From: Arthrobacter sp. N199823
Lineage (GTDB): Bacteria; Actinomycetota; Actinomycetes; Actinomycetales; Micrococcaceae
NCBI RefSeq assembly: GCF_002929705.1
Contig: NZ_PJIN01000003.1
Coordinates: 578,656 to 642,655, forward strand
Length of the DNA stretch: 64,000 nt
Reading direction: 5' to 3'
In this document: positions 37,638 through 47,163 of the stretch, piece by piece
Numbering within the stretch: position 1 is the stretch's first letter
Layout of the letters: each line of letters opens with the position of its first letter
Notes under the pieces: model-generated
The model's database searches: none
What the model was told of the DNA's origin: nothing
The model's input: only the letters and a program-made list of their open reading frames with translations
Position numbers and translations under genes: made by a program

Positions 37638-38507
37638 ATGGATCTGAGCAGGGGAAGCTCCGCAACCATCAAGCGGGTCTACAACAACAACGTTCTTCTC
37701 GCCGAGCTTCATGACGGCAGTGACATGGTTCTTGTGGGCAAGGGAATCGGGTTCAATCACAAACCCGGGGAACTCATTGCGCTTGACACTGCGGATCAGA
37801 GGTTTGTTCCTGATGGCAGTTATGCTGCCAGCCACGTTGCCGGGGTGCTCGGCGATGCTCCCATGGAGCAGATTGAAGTGGTTCAGGAAATTATGGCGAT
37901 GGCTCAAACCGAACTGAAATTGGAGCCCCGGCAGTCATTGCTGGTCCCGATTTTGGATCATTTGGGTTTCGCCGTGCAGCGCGCCAGTGAAGCCCTGAGG
38001 GTCGACTTCCCACTCCGCTGGGAGGTCGCCCAGCTATACCCTGCTGAAGGAAATTTGGGCAGGCGAGTTGTTGCGCTCATCAAGGAACGGCTCGGCGTCG
38101 TTTTGCAGGAAGAAGAATGGGTGGCGTTTGCCCTCCACTTCGTCAACCAGCAGTGGTCTAAGGCTGATTTCTCCAAAACGGTCTCCATGACCGAGACCAT
38201 CGCCGGAGTCTTTTCCCTGCTGTCCTCGCGCTGGGGCACCAATATCGACGAGAACAAGCTGAGCTCGGCCCGCTTTGTAACCCACCTGCGCTATCTTTTT
38301 GCGCGATCGCTCGAAGCCACCAGCTCCGCGGCTTTCGAGGTGGATGTTTTAGCCTCCGTGCGGCAGGCCTACCCGGAAGCGGCCGACGCGGCCCTCGAGA
38401 TTGCAGTGCACATCGGGGCCGCCCTTCGCCGGAAACTCAGTGATGCCGAGGTGTCCTACCTGGCACTGCATACAAGTCGGCTTTATGTCGAAATGCTCAA
38501 TACTTAG
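37638..38507 (+). CDS. BglG/LicT-family transcriptional antiterminator
   Basis: A 289-residue RNA-binding regulator. The first 55 residues form the CAT RNA-binding domain (ATIKRVYNNNVLLAELHDG, VLVGKGIGFNHKPGE). Two PRD domains follow (about 65-175 and 175-289) with the expected phosphorylation histidines at LDHL, ALHFV, VTHLRYL and ALHTSRL. When sugar is present and HPr phosphate is drained, the protein should bind the RAT element before the EIICB gene and let transcription continue. It sits inside the operon it is likely to control. Confidence 0.93.
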   Translation: MDLSRGSSATIKRVYNNNVLLAELHDGSDMVLVGKGIGFNHKPGELIALDTADQRFVPDGSYAASHVAGVLGDAPMEQIEVVQEIMAMAQTELKLEPRQSLLVPILDHLGFAVQRASEALRVDFPLRWEVAQLYPAEGNLGRRVVALIKERLGVVLQEEEWVAFALHFVNQQWSKADFSKTVSMTETIAGVFSLLSSRWGTNIDENKLSSARFVTHLRYLFARSLEATSSAAFEVDVLASVRQAYPEAADAALEIAVHIGAALRRKLSDAEVSYLALHTSRLYVEMLNT

Positions 38508-38516
38508 GATTCATTC

Positions 38517-40190
38517 ATGATTGACACAGCTACTGCCATCACCGGAACGGGTGTTGTGGCTGGGCTAGGCTACGCTCCGGTTCAATGGGTAAAACCAGCG
38601 CCAATTCTGCCCCTGGGCCATGACAGGCTCGTTGGCGAAGCCCTCCGAGACGCCGAAGTGACTCGCTGGAAAGCAGCCGTTGAGACGGTGGCTTCCCGGC
38701 TCACTCTCCGTGCGGCAACCAACTCGGGGGCGGCAGCTGAAGTCCTTGGCGCAACCGCCGCCCTGGCTACTGACCGCGGACTGCAGCGAGCTGCAGGCAA
38801 GCTCATGGCAGCCGGATCCACCGCCGAAGCCGCCACCGTTGATTCGATTGCACAATTCATCGTGAAGTTTGAAAAGCTTGGCGGGCTGATGGCTGAACGG
38901 GTCACGGACCTTGGCGACATCCGCAACCGGGTGGTCTCCGAGTTGCTTGGCTTGCCGGAGCCCGGCGTCCCCACTCCGGTTGCCCCCATCATCTTGTTGG
39001 CTGAGGACTTAGCTCCTGCGGATACGGCGACGCTTGACCCAGCCTTGATCCATGGCATCGCCACCCGCTTGGGCGGACCCACCAGTCACACGGCCATCAT
39101 TGCCCGGCAGCTGGGAATTCCCTGCGTGGTGGCTGCTACAGATCTGCAGGATGTGCCGGACGGCGCAATGGCCCTGATCGATGGCGCTGCTGGAACAGTG
39201 GAAGTTGGTGCCGACCCGGAGCAAGCTGAAGCAAAGGTACAGGCAGATGCTGCACGCCGAGCCGCTGTCCAGTCCTGGAAGGGGCCCGGCCGCACTCAAG
39301 ATGGCACCGCTGTCGAAGTTTTGGCTAACGTCCAAGACGGTGCCGGAGCACGTGCCGCGGCAAAATACCCGGCTGCGGGTGTAGGGCTTTTTCGCACGGA
39401 ACTTTGTTTCTTGTCCGCCGCGCACGAGCCGTCGGTGGCAGAACAGGCCAGTATTTACAGTGAAGTTTTGGCAGCCTTCCCGGGGCAAAAAGTTGTCATT
39501 CGCACCCTCGATGCCGGATCAGATAAGCCTGTTCCCTTTGTTGTTCATCCTGACGAGGAGAACCCGGCATTGGGTGTACGGGGCATTCGCCTGGGCAACG
39601 CCGATCCGGGATTGTTGGAGCGTCAGCTCGATGGTATTGCCCTCGCAGCCGAACAGCAGGGCGTGGCCTCGGCTAAGGTGATGGCGCCCATGATCGCCAC
39701 CGTCGATGAGGCACGCGACTTTGCTGCCGCGTGCCGGCAACGCCGGCTCTCACCGGGCATCATGGTCGAGGTGCCTTCCGCAGCGCTACTCGCGGACGCA
39801 TTCTTGGCGGAAGTGGACTTCATGTCCATCGGCACCAATGACCTCACGCAGTACACCATGGCTGCTGACAGGATGGCGCCTTCACTGGCCGCACTGACAG
39901 ACCCGTGGCAGCCGGCCGTATTGCGCCTCATTCGGCTCGCTGCGGCAGCTGGCACCAGCGCGCAAAAGCCTGTTGGGGTGTGTGGTGAGGCAGCAGCCGA
40001 TCCGCTATTGGCCTGCATCCTGGTGGGTCTTGGCCTGAGCAGCCTGTCCATGGCACCCAACGCAGTGGCCGCCGTCGGACTTCAGCTGGAGTCCGTGACT
40101 CTGGAGCAATGTCAGCAGGGCGCAGCCGCCGTTTTGCGCTGCACCACCGCGCGCGAGGCCCGGTCCATGGCCCGCGAACTGCTTTCGTAA
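38517..40190 (+). CDS. ptsI: PTS phosphotransferase enzyme I
   Basis: A 557-residue general PTS enzyme that moves phosphate from phosphoenolpyruvate to HPr. The swivel histidine is in GGPTSHTAIIARQL, the PEP-site text is RTLDAGSDKPVPF and the catalytic cysteine region is VGVCGEAAADPLLA. The N-terminal HPr-binding helices are Ala-rich. ATG start nine bases after the antiterminator gene. Having enzyme I and HPr in the same operon makes this the main PTS locus of the organism. Confidence 0.96.
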   Translation: MIDTATAITGTGVVAGLGYAPVQWVKPAPILPLGHDRLVGEALRDAEVTRWKAAVETVASRLTLRAATNSGAAAEVLGATAALATDRGLQRAAGKLMAAGSTAEAATVDSIAQFIVKFEKLGGLMAERVTDLGDIRNRVVSELLGLPEPGVPTPVAPIILLAEDLAPADTATLDPALIHGIATRLGGPTSHTAIIARQLGIPCVVAATDLQDVPDGAMALIDGAAGTVEVGADPEQAEAKVQADAARRAAVQSWKGPGRTQDGTAVEVLANVQDGAGARAAAKYPAAGVGLFRTELCFLSAAHEPSVAEQASIYSEVLAAFPGQKVVIRTLDAGSDKPVPFVVHPDEENPALGVRGIRLGNADPGLLERQLDGIALAAEQQGVASAKVMAPMIATVDEARDFAAACRQRRLSPGIMVEVPSAALLADAFLAEVDFMSIGTNDLTQYTMAADRMAPSLAALTDPWQPAVLRLIRLAAAAGTSAQKPVGVCGEAAADPLLACILVGLGLSSLSMAPNAVAAVGLQLESVTLEQCQQGAAAVLRCTTAREARSMARELLS

Positions 40191-40222
40191 CTATTCAAAA
40201 AAATCTTTCAAGGAGAAAAAGT

Positions 40223-40480
40223 ATGACCACGCAAACAGTTGTTGTTGGATCACCCGTAGGCCTGCACGCGCGCCCGGCCGCCATGATTGCCACGGCCGCG
40301 GGTGCCTACGAGGAAGAGATCCTCCTGAGCATCGAGGGCGAAGATGAAGTGGATGCCACCTCGGCACTGATGATCATGACGCTCGGCGCCGATTTTGGTG
40401 CGTCTGTGACTGTGGAGTCGGAGAACGCTGCAGCAGTAGCTGAAATTGCTGCCCTGATCGCTAAGGATCTGGACTCCTAA
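40223..40480 (+). CDS. ptsH: Phosphocarrier protein HPr
   Basis: An 85-residue phosphocarrier. The active histidine is in GSPVGLHARPAAMI (about residue 15) and the regulatory region is DATSALMIMTLGA, where the serine is the position phosphorylated by HPr kinase in Firmicutes. ATG with AAGGAG nine bases upstream. Last gene of the pts operon, followed by a perfect 18-bp terminator. Confidence 0.96.
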   Translation: MTTQTVVVGSPVGLHARPAAMIATAAGAYEEEILLSIEGEDEVDATSALMIMTLGADFGASVTVESENAAAVAEIAALIAKDLDS

Positions 40481-40495
40481 GCAGTTTTCCCAGTT

Positions 40496-40541
40496 ATACG
40501 CAAAGGCACCCCGATCCTCGGAGCGGGGTGCCTTTGCGTAT
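40496..40541 (+). terminator. Terminator of the pts operon
   Basis: A perfect 18-bp inverted repeat (40496-40513, 40524-40541) with a ten-base loop directly after ptsH. No long T tract. Confidence 0.85.
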
Positions 40542-40667
40542 GCCGGGTGGGTGCTTGCGGAGCAACCATCCGATTATGTGACATGAACCACTTGACGGCG
40601 TGCGCTGCATGCTGACAGGAAGAAGGTGATCGCATGGCCAGCGCCAGCGCCCGCGGCACCATTAGCG

Positions 40668-40860
40668 TCCACCGGTCAATAGTTCCGCTGCCCGCCACCC
40701 AATAAGGGTGAGGTCCGACGCCGTAGGGCACCGAATCGATACCGTCACCAATATTGGTGGCTAAGCTACGCCACGTCAGTCCCTGCCCGCTGAGCGTGTA
40801 AGCGGCTTCGACGGCCCAGCGGTGCGGATAGTCATCTTGGTATTTGCCGGCGTTGAGGAT
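40668..40860 (-). pseudogene. Aldose 1-epimerase fragment (central part)
   Basis: In one minus-strand frame the text YPHRWAVEAAYTLSGQGL, then TWRSLATNIGD, VPYGVGPHPYW and GTIDRWTLMVP follows the middle of a galactose mutarotase (conserved N...PYGxGxHPY histidine site). Both ends are lost: the N-terminal hundred residues and everything after the LxxP turn are replaced by unrelated sequence. It sits between ptsH and the lacI-type gene. The rest of the frame is not protein-like, so this is a remnant and not a functional gene. Confidence 0.75.
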
Positions 40861-40928
40861 GGTTTGCGTTCCGGAAACGTGACGGGTGGAATTGCTGTGC
40901 AGGACTTCTCCTCTGCGAGAATGTGACG

Positions 40929-41966
40929 ATGAGCGAAAATGTGTCGGCAAATGCGCACCCACCCGTCATGGCGGACGTGGCCGCTAAGGCAGGGGTTTCA
41001 CATCAGACCGTCTCACGGGTGATCAACAACCATCCAAACGTAAGCGCCAAGACGCGCACCGTGGTCGAGGCTGCCATCGCCGAGCTGGGGTACCGGCGCA
41101 ACACCGCCGCGAGGCAATTGGTGACACGCCGTTCGGAAACGCTGGGTGTAGTCGCGCACAATATGGGGCACTTTGGTCCGGCACATATTTTGTTGGGCAT
41201 TCAGGAAGCTGCCCATGCTTCCGGGTACGCCGTCAACACTGTTGGCCTGCCAGATGTGAGTGAAAAAGCCATAAAAGAGACTGTTGAATACCACCTGGCA
41301 CATCAGGTGGACGGGCTTGTGGTCATTGCCCCGCAGGAAGAGATTGTGCGCACCATCGAGCGGTTGAACCCGGGTGTTCCACTGGTCGCCATCGGTGACA
41401 TCGGTGCTGCGGGCGTCCAAAACGTGGGTGTTGACCAGCAGCGCGGCGGTTGGTTGGCCACACAGCATTTGATCGATCAGGGGCACCGGAAGATCGCCCA
41501 CATCATGGGGCCGGTGGATTGGCTTGACGCTCAAGCCCGGCGCCGCGGTTGGGAAGCTGCCCTGGCCAGTGCAGGCCTGGAAACCGGCCCGTTGTTGGTG
41601 GGGGACTGGAGCGCCGAGTCCGGTTACGAAGCCGGCAAGGCCTTGATCGACAGCACCGACTGCACGGCAGTTTTTGTTGCCAACGATCAAATGTCCCTCG
41701 GCGTGATGCGTGCGGCGTACGAGCGCCAACTGACACTCCCTCGCGACCTTTCCATCGTTGGTTTTGACGACAGCCCCGAATCTGGCTTCTACTTCCCGCC
41801 GCTGACAACCATCCGGCAGGATTTTGCTGAATTGGGTCGGCGCTGCGTAGGGATGCTCCTAGATGGCATCGCCGGCAACGATCCCTTGTTCTCGGTGCGT
41901 ATTCAGCCGCATCTCATAGTGCGCGGCAGCACCGGACCACGTCCTGTGGCGCTGACACGTAGCTAG
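40929..41966 (+). CDS. LacI-family transcriptional regulator
   Basis: A 345-residue repressor. The helix-turn-helix is at about residues 14-45 (MADVAAKAGVSHQTVSRVINNH, hinge VSAKTRTVVEAAIAELGYRRN) and the sugar-binding domain follows, with typical text VVIAPQEEIV and VFVANDQMSLGVMRA. It precedes araBDA on the same strand, and two matching TGTTAGCGTTCACA operators lie between, so it is probably the arabinose repressor of AraR type. GTG 40923 is another possible start; the ribosome site is weak for both. Confidence 0.92.
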   Translation: MSENVSANAHPPVMADVAAKAGVSHQTVSRVINNHPNVSAKTRTVVEAAIAELGYRRNTAARQLVTRRSETLGVVAHNMGHFGPAHILLGIQEAAHASGYAVNTVGLPDVSEKAIKETVEYHLAHQVDGLVVIAPQEEIVRTIERLNPGVPLVAIGDIGAAGVQNVGVDQQRGGWLATQHLIDQGHRKIAHIMGPVDWLDAQARRRGWEAALASAGLETGPLLVGDWSAESGYEAGKALIDSTDCTAVFVANDQMSLGVMRAAYERQLTLPRDLSIVGFDDSPESGFYFPPLTTIRQDFAELGRRCVGMLLDGIAGNDPLFSVRIQPHLIVRGSTGPRPVALTRS

Positions 41967-42051
41967 CGTCCGACGCCGGTCATGTAGTCATTCTCGTGTG
42001 TCCGGTGAGCTTTTCCGGCTCCAAAGTCCGCCGTATCTCTTTTGCATATTT

Positions 42052-42065
42052 TGTTAGCGTTCACA
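42052..42065. promoter_or_regulatory. LacI-type operator copy 1
   Basis: TGTTAGCGTTCACA, an imperfect dyad around central CG of the form expected for LacI regulators; identical to copy 2 at 42276, 224 bases away, which would allow a DNA loop. Confidence 0.75.
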
Positions 42066-42250
42066 GGTTTGATGTCAAGTTCTGCGTGCCATGGTGCCCG
42101 CGTGAGACGTGGATCCTGAGATAGTTCCGTCCTGGCTCGTCATAAATACGTCGAATCGCGAACCGTCCTTTTGTCCAGGGAGTCTTTAGATCTAGGGATT
42201 TGCTGCGCCAAGAAGTATGGAAAAATGCCTCCGCTTATCTCGCTACCCTC

Positions 42251-42278
42251 TTGACTTGGCATTGCATTTCGGTATTGT
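42251..42278 (+). promoter_or_regulatory. Predicted araB promoter
   Basis: TTGACT at 42251-42256 and TATTGT at 42273-42278, sixteen bases apart; the -10 box overlaps operator copy 2. Inferred. Confidence 0.5.
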
Positions 42279-42289
42279 TAGCGTTCACA
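42276..42289. promoter_or_regulatory. LacI-type operator copy 2
   Basis: TGTTAGCGTTCACA, identical to copy 1, overlapping the araB promoter -10 region and 60 bases before the araB start. Confidence 0.8.
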
Positions 42290-42349
42290 AATACTTTACT
42301 TCCGGGCTGCCAAAGAAGGCTCACCGGTCGCATTGGCTGAGAGGAACGC

Positions 42350-44032
42350 ATGGTGACGCAGGATTTATACGTAATCGGGGTTGATTACGGAACGCTGTCT
42401 GGCCGGGCCGTAGTGGTACGGGTTCGCGATGGGGCGGAGCTGGCCTCCGCCGTCGTTGAGTACCAGCATGGAGTGGTTGAGCGCTCGCTTCCGGGGTCTC
42501 TCGACAGGCTGCCCCCGGAATGGGCGTTGCAAGTTCCGGAGGACTACCGGCAGGTTCTCAAGCAGGCCGTGCCGGCCGCAGTTGCACAAGCCGGGATCGA
42601 TCCTGCGAGCGTCGTGGGTATTGGAACAGACTTCACGGCCTGCACCATGGTGCCCACCACTGTGGACGGAACGCCACTCTGCGAACTGCCGGAGTGGGCC
42701 AATGAACCCCACGCCTTCATCAAGTTGTGGCGTCACCACGCTGCGCAGCCCCAAGCTGAGCGCATCAATGAGTTGGCTCGGGAGCGTAACGAGAGTTGGC
42801 TGCCGCGCTATGGTGGGCTGATCTCCTCGGAATGGGAATTTGCCAAGGGACTGCAGCTTCTGGAGGAGGCCCCGGCCGTTTATGAAGCCATGAGCCACTG
42901 GGTGGAAGCCGCCGACTGGATCGTTTGGCAGCTGACCGGCAGCTACGTCCGCAACGCCTGCACCGCCGGCTATAAGGGAATCCGCCAGGACGGGCACTAT
43001 CCCTCCCAAGAGTTCCTTGCTGCCTTGAATCCCGGCTTTGCCGGCTTTGTTGTGGACAAGCTGGAACACACCATTGGCAATCTGGGTGATGTTGCCGGGA
43101 CGCTCAGCGCCGAAGCCGCTGGCTGGACAGGCCTGCCGGAAGGCATCCCTGTTGCCGTTGGAAATGTGGACGCTCACGTCACGGCCCCCGCAGCCAAGGC
43201 CGTCGAGCCGGGGCAGATGGTTGCCATCATGGGAACCTCCACCTGCCACGTCATGAGCTCCAGCGAACTCCGGGAAGTCCCGGGTATGTGCGGAGTGGTC
43301 GACGGCGGAATCATCCCCGGGCTGTACGGCTACGAGGCCGGACAATCCGGCGTGGGCGATATCTTTGGCTGGTTTATCAAGAATTCAGTACCAGAGAGCT
43401 ATGTTGCCAAAGCGGCCAAGCGGGGCATGGGCATTCATGAATACCTCACGTCATTAGCTGAGCGCCAGAGCATTGGTCAGCATGGTCTGATCGCTTTGGA
43501 TTGGCATAGCGGCAACCGTTCGGTCCTTGTAGACCATGAACTCTCCGGCGTCGTGGTGGGCCAGACACTGGCCACGCGTCCCGAGGATGGTTACCGCGCA
43601 CTCCTGGAGGCCACGGCCTTTGGTGCACGTGTCATTGTGGAAACCTTCAACACTGCCGGTGTTCCCGTGACGGAATTCATTGTGGCCGGCGGGCTCATGA
43701 AGAATCAGCTGCTCATGCAGATTTACGCCGACGTGCTGAACATGCCGTTGTCCACCATCGGCTCAAGCCAGGGCCCAGCTCTCGGCTCCGCCATCCATGC
43801 CGCCGTAGCCGCCGGGCAGTACTCGGACATCCGCTCCGCCTCGGCCGCCATGGGCAGCGTGAACAAAGCCGTTGTCACCCCCATCCCGGAAAATGTGCGC
43901 GCTTACAACGCGTTGTTTGCCGAGTACCAGCTGCTCCATGACTACTTTGGCCGGGGTACTAACGACGTCATGCACAGGCTCAAGGCCATTTCCCGCAATG
44001 CACACAACGTTGCTTTGGAGGTGGGGTCATGA
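42350..44032 (+). CDS. araB: L-ribulokinase
   Basis: A 560-residue FGGY-family kinase that phosphorylates L-ribulose to L-ribulose-5-phosphate. The N-terminus VIGVDYGTLSGRAVVVRV is the family phosphate-binding loop, followed by IGTDFTACTMVPT and, later, GTSTCHVMSS and GGLMKNQLLMQIYADV. The ATG has GAGAGGA upstream. The stop overlaps the araD start by four bases, so translation is coupled. It is the first gene of the araBDA operon and follows a LacI regulator with two operators. Confidence 0.95.
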   Translation: MVTQDLYVIGVDYGTLSGRAVVVRVRDGAELASAVVEYQHGVVERSLPGSLDRLPPEWALQVPEDYRQVLKQAVPAAVAQAGIDPASVVGIGTDFTACTMVPTTVDGTPLCELPEWANEPHAFIKLWRHHAAQPQAERINELARERNESWLPRYGGLISSEWEFAKGLQLLEEAPAVYEAMSHWVEAADWIVWQLTGSYVRNACTAGYKGIRQDGHYPSQEFLAALNPGFAGFVVDKLEHTIGNLGDVAGTLSAEAAGWTGLPEGIPVAVGNVDAHVTAPAAKAVEPGQMVAIMGTSTCHVMSSSELREVPGMCGVVDGGIIPGLYGYEAGQSGVGDIFGWFIKNSVPESYVAKAAKRGMGIHEYLTSLAERQSIGQHGLIALDWHSGNRSVLVDHELSGVVVGQTLATRPEDGYRALLEATAFGARVIVETFNTAGVPVTEFIVAGGLMKNQLLMQIYADVLNMPLSTIGSSQGPALGSAIHAAVAAGQYSDIRSASAAMGSVNKAVVTPIPENVRAYNALFAEYQLLHDYFGRGTNDVMHRLKAISRNAHNVALEVGS

Positions 44033-44733
44033 GCCAGACAGATGACGCTGCAACGCCTGAGCTGTTGGCAACCATCGCCACCCTCCGCGAGGAAGTATGC
44101 GCTCTGCATGCAGAGCTGGTCCGCTATGAACTCGTGGTGTGGACGGCAGGCAATGTCTCGGCCCGGGTGCCCGGCGCAGACCTCATGGTCATCAAGCCCT
44201 CTGGGATCGACTATGGCTTGCTCACCCCCGAATCCATGGTGGTCACCGATCTCTACGGAACCCCCGCGGACGGGCCATGGGGCAATCCCGAGCTGACGCC
44301 GTCGTCCGACACGGCAGCGCACGCCTACGTTTACCGGCACATGCCAGAGGTTGGCGGCGTGGTGCACACCCATTCCAGCTACGCCACGGCGTGGGCAGTG
44401 CGCGGCGAGGCCGTCCCGTGCGTGCTAACCATGATGGGCGACGAATTCGGCGGGGAAATCCCCATCGGCCCATTCGCGCTCATTGGCGACGACTCCATAG
44501 GCCGCGGCATTGTCGAGACCCTCAGTGGCTCGCGCTCGCCGGCTGTGCTCATGCAAAACCATGGCCCGTTCACCATCGGCGCCACGGCCAGGGCTGCGGT
44601 CAAGGCCGCAGTGCTGTGCGAGGAAGTGGCCCGCACCGTGCATCTCTCACGTGAGCTGGGTCCCATGATCCCCATTGAGAGCGCACACATTGACCAACTC
44701 CACCAGCGCTACCAAAACGTCTACGGACAGTAA
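44029..44733 (+). CDS. araD: L-ribulose-5-phosphate 4-epimerase
   Basis: A 234-residue class II aldolase-fold enzyme that converts L-ribulose-5-phosphate to D-xylulose-5-phosphate. It has the sugar-binding text VWTAGNVSARVPG and IKPSGIDY, the metal-binding histidines in VVHTHSSYATAWA and the later histidine in QNHGPFTIG. ATG 44029 overlaps araB's stop. The class includes fuculose-phosphate aldolases, but the operon position makes araD sure. Confidence 0.93.
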   Translation: MSQTDDAATPELLATIATLREEVCALHAELVRYELVVWTAGNVSARVPGADLMVIKPSGIDYGLLTPESMVVTDLYGTPADGPWGNPELTPSSDTAAHAYVYRHMPEVGGVVHTHSSYATAWAVRGEAVPCVLTMMGDEFGGEIPIGPFALIGDDSIGRGIVETLSGSRSPAVLMQNHGPFTIGATARAAVKAAVLCEEVARTVHLSRELGPMIPIESAHIDQLHQRYQNVYGQ

Positions 44734-44763
44734 CCCACCCACCTCGTGCTTGAAGGAATGAAC

Positions 44764-46302
44764 ATGTCTTTGAAGTTGAATAATTCCCCGCAGCTAAATA
44801 ATTCGCTGGCCGGAAGCGAAGTCTGGTTCCTGACAGGAAGCCAGAACCTCTATGGCGAGGAAACCCTGCGCCAGGTGGCCGAACAGTCCGCCGAAGTGGT
44901 CAGGACCCTGCAAGAATCCAGTGAGATCCCGGTACGCGTGGTGTTCAAGGATGTGTTGAAGGACTCCGAGTCCATCCGCCGTGCAGCCCTTGACGCAAAC
45001 TCGGATGACAAAGTCATCGGACTTATCGCCTGGATGCACACCTTCTCGCCTGCCAAGATGTGGATCCGCGGCCTTACGGAATTGAACAAGCCGCTGCTGC
45101 ACCTGCACACCCAGGCCAACGAGGCGCTGCCGTGGGCTGACATTGACTTTGATTTCATGAACCTGAACCAGGCCGCCCACGGCGACCGGGAATTCGGCTA
45201 CATCCAGTCCCGCATGGGCGTTGCGCGCAAGACCGTGGTGGGCCATGTGTCCAACCCGCTGGTGCGTGAGAAGATCGGGACTTGGACGCGTGCGGCAGCC
45301 GCCGTCGCCCAGGTCCGCACCCTGAAACTTGCCCGTTTTGGCGACAACATGCGCAATGTGGCCGTCACCGAGGGCGACAAGACCGAGGCGGAAATCCGCT
45401 TTGGTGTCTCGGTCAACAGCTGGTCCGTCAACGAACTGGTGGAGGCCGTTGATGCCTCCTCCGAGTCCGACGTCGACGCCCTCATCGAGGAGTACCTGCG
45501 CCTCTACAACGTGGCACCGGAACTGCACCCTGGCGCCGAACGCCACGATTCCCTGCGCTACGGGGCCAAGATTGAACTGGGCCTGCGCAGCTTCCTCGAA
45601 GCCGGTGATTTCGGGGCTTTCACTACCAATTTCGAGGACCTGGGCGGCCTGCGCCAGCTCCCCGGCCTGGCCGTGCAGCGGCTTATGGCTGACGGCTACG
45701 GCTTCGGTGCCGAGGGCGACTGGAAGACCGCCGTGCTGATCCGCGCGGCCAAGGTCATGGGCGAAGGCCTGCCCGGCGGGGCCTCCCTTATGGAGGACTA
45801 CACCTACCATCTGGTCCCCGGCCAGGAAAAGATCCTGGGCGCACACATGCTCGAGGTCTGCCCGTCACTGACAGCCGGCAAGCCCTCGCTGGAGGTCCAC
45901 CCGCTCGGAATTGGTGGCCGCGAGGATCCCGTGCGCTTGGTGTTCGACGCCGATCCCGGCGCCGGCGTGGTGGTGGCCATGTCCGACATGCGCGAGCGCT
46001 TCCGCCTCACCGCCAACAAGGTTGAGGTTGTCCCGCTGGATGAGCCGCTGCCTAATCTTCCCGTGGCCCGCGCCGTGTGGAAGCCGCTGCCCAACTTTGC
46101 CACTTCTGCTGCTGCCTGGCTAGAGGCGGGCGCAGCCCACCACACAGTCATGAGCACCGCCGTCGGCATTGAGGCGTTCGAAGATTTTGCCGACATCTTC
46201 GAAGCCGAACTCCTGGTCATTGACGAGGACACCACGCAGCGCGGCTTTGCCCGTGAGATCCGCTGGAACCAGGCGTACTACCGCCTGGCGCAGGGGTTCT
46301 AG
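44764..46302 (+). CDS. araA: L-arabinose isomerase
   Basis: A 512-residue manganese enzyme that converts L-arabinose to L-ribulose. The start region has [23 protein letters not shown], then [23 protein letters not shown] and HMLEVCPSL, all typical. ATG 44764 is used because GAAGGA lies nine bases upstream; ATG 44758 is too close to it. The extra N-terminal [10 protein letters not shown] is a short local duplication. Ends at a perfect hairpin. Confidence 0.96.
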   Translation: MSLKLNNSPQLNNSLAGSEVWFLTGSQNLYGEETLRQVAEQSAEVVRTLQESSEIPVRVVFKDVLKDSESIRRAALDANSDDKVIGLIAWMHTFSPAKMWIRGLTELNKPLLHLHTQANEALPWADIDFDFMNLNQAAHGDREFGYIQSRMGVARKTVVGHVSNPLVREKIGTWTRAAAAVAQVRTLKLARFGDNMRNVAVTEGDKTEAEIRFGVSVNSWSVNELVEAVDASSESDVDALIEEYLRLYNVAPELHPGAERHDSLRYGAKIELGLRSFLEAGDFGAFTTNFEDLGGLRQLPGLAVQRLMADGYGFGAEGDWKTAVLIRAAKVMGEGLPGGASLMEDYTYHLVPGQEKILGAHMLEVCPSLTAGKPSLEVHPLGIGGREDPVRLVFDADPGAGVVVAMSDMRERFRLTANKVEVVPLDEPLPNLPVARAVWKPLPNFATSAAAWLEAGAAHHTVMSTAVGIEAFEDFADIFEAELLVIDEDTTQRGFAREIRWNQAYYRLAQGF

Positions 46303-46326
46303 AAATTCAGGTTCCCAGCAGGTGGA

Positions 46327-46371
46327 AACAAAGCGGCGCCCGTCCAGTTCTTGGACGGGCGCCGCTTTGTT
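46327..46371. terminator. Terminator between araA and a convergent gene
   Basis: A perfect 20-bp inverted repeat (46327-46346, 46352-46371), ending in TTTGTTT on the + strand. It can serve both converging genes. Confidence 0.9.
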
Positions 46372-46381
46372 TATGGTGAGT

Positions 46382-47143
46382 TTAGAGAATGCTGAACATC
46401 TGGCAGGGGCACGACACGGCCAAGGGCAGCTGCTCCACATCCACCGGCCACCTGTCGCGCGGTGACCAGCCAAGGTCTGCCAGCGCGTTGCCGGTGTCCC
46501 ACCGCGTGGCCGAATCTGCGGAGACTGCGTTGTAAATGCCGAAGCCTGCCGGCCGGGCCAGCGCGGCGCGAACCAGACGGATCAAATCCTCCGTCGACAA
46601 CCATGTCAGGGCGTACTGCTGCTCAACCAGCGCCCATCCTGTCAGGCCCAGCCGCAAGCACGATACCGCGTTGCCCTGCGCATCCTGATACAGCCGGGCC
46701 AGCGCCTCGATGGCCACTTTGCTAGCACCATAGGGACAGCACGGGCGGGGGATAGCTAGAGGGCTGATCCCATGCGCGCCATCTCGATAATCCATACCGC
46801 TGGCATGCACCGAGCTGGCCACCACCGTGCGGCCCACCCCGGCATCTGCTGCGGCATCGAAAAGCGACGCTGCCATGTCCACATTCCCCATTGCCTCCTC
46901 GGCCGAAGCGGCAGGGGAGGCGTTAGCAGCAAGGTGAATGACGACGTCGGACTCCTCAACACAATGCCGGGCAAAGCCGGCGTCGCGGAGATCTCCCACC
47001 ATTAGCTCATCACCGGGTTCGATGACACCTGGCAGGGGAGCGGTCTGGGACGTAATCCGGAGGCGGTAATCGAGGCGCAAACCCGGCAGCAGCAGCTGCC
47101 CCACGATTCCGGTTCCGCCCGTGAGCAAGAGCAGTGGTTTCAC
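46382..47143 (-). CDS. NAD-dependent sugar/uronate dehydrogenase-like protein
   Basis: A 253-residue atypical SDR. It has the Rossmann loop LTGGTGIVGQ, IHLAANASP, the catalytic tyrosine and lysine in YGASK, and the C-terminal TWLSTEDLIRLVRAAL plus NALADLGWSPRD that resemble bacterial uronate dehydrogenases. Such enzymes oxidise galacturonate or glucuronate C1 to the lactone; given the galactonate genes nearby, an aldose dehydrogenase role on galactose is possible. GTG start. Last gene of the minus-strand ABC transporter operon, 20 bases after the permease. Confidence 0.75.
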   Translation of the reverse strand: MKPLLLLTGGTGIVGQLLLPGLRLDYRLRITSQTAPLPGVIEPGDELMVGDLRDAGFARHCVEESDVVIHLAANASPAASAEEAMGNVDMAASLFDAAADAGVGRTVVASSVHASGMDYRDGAHGISPLAIPRPCCPYGASKVAIEALARLYQDAQGNAVSCLRLGLTGWALVEQQYALTWLSTEDLIRLVRAALARPAGFGIYNAVSADSATRWDTGNALADLGWSPRDRWPVDVEQLPLAVSCPCQMFSIL

Positions 47144-47163
47144 GCCCGAGCCGTCCTTTCGTA

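Noticed and set aside
40477-40962. A 161-codon minus-strand gene between ptsH and lacI
   Set aside because: Only the middle 65 codons resemble a protein (aldose epimerase); both ends are unrelated sequence overlapping a terminator and the lacI start, so it is annotated as a remnant.
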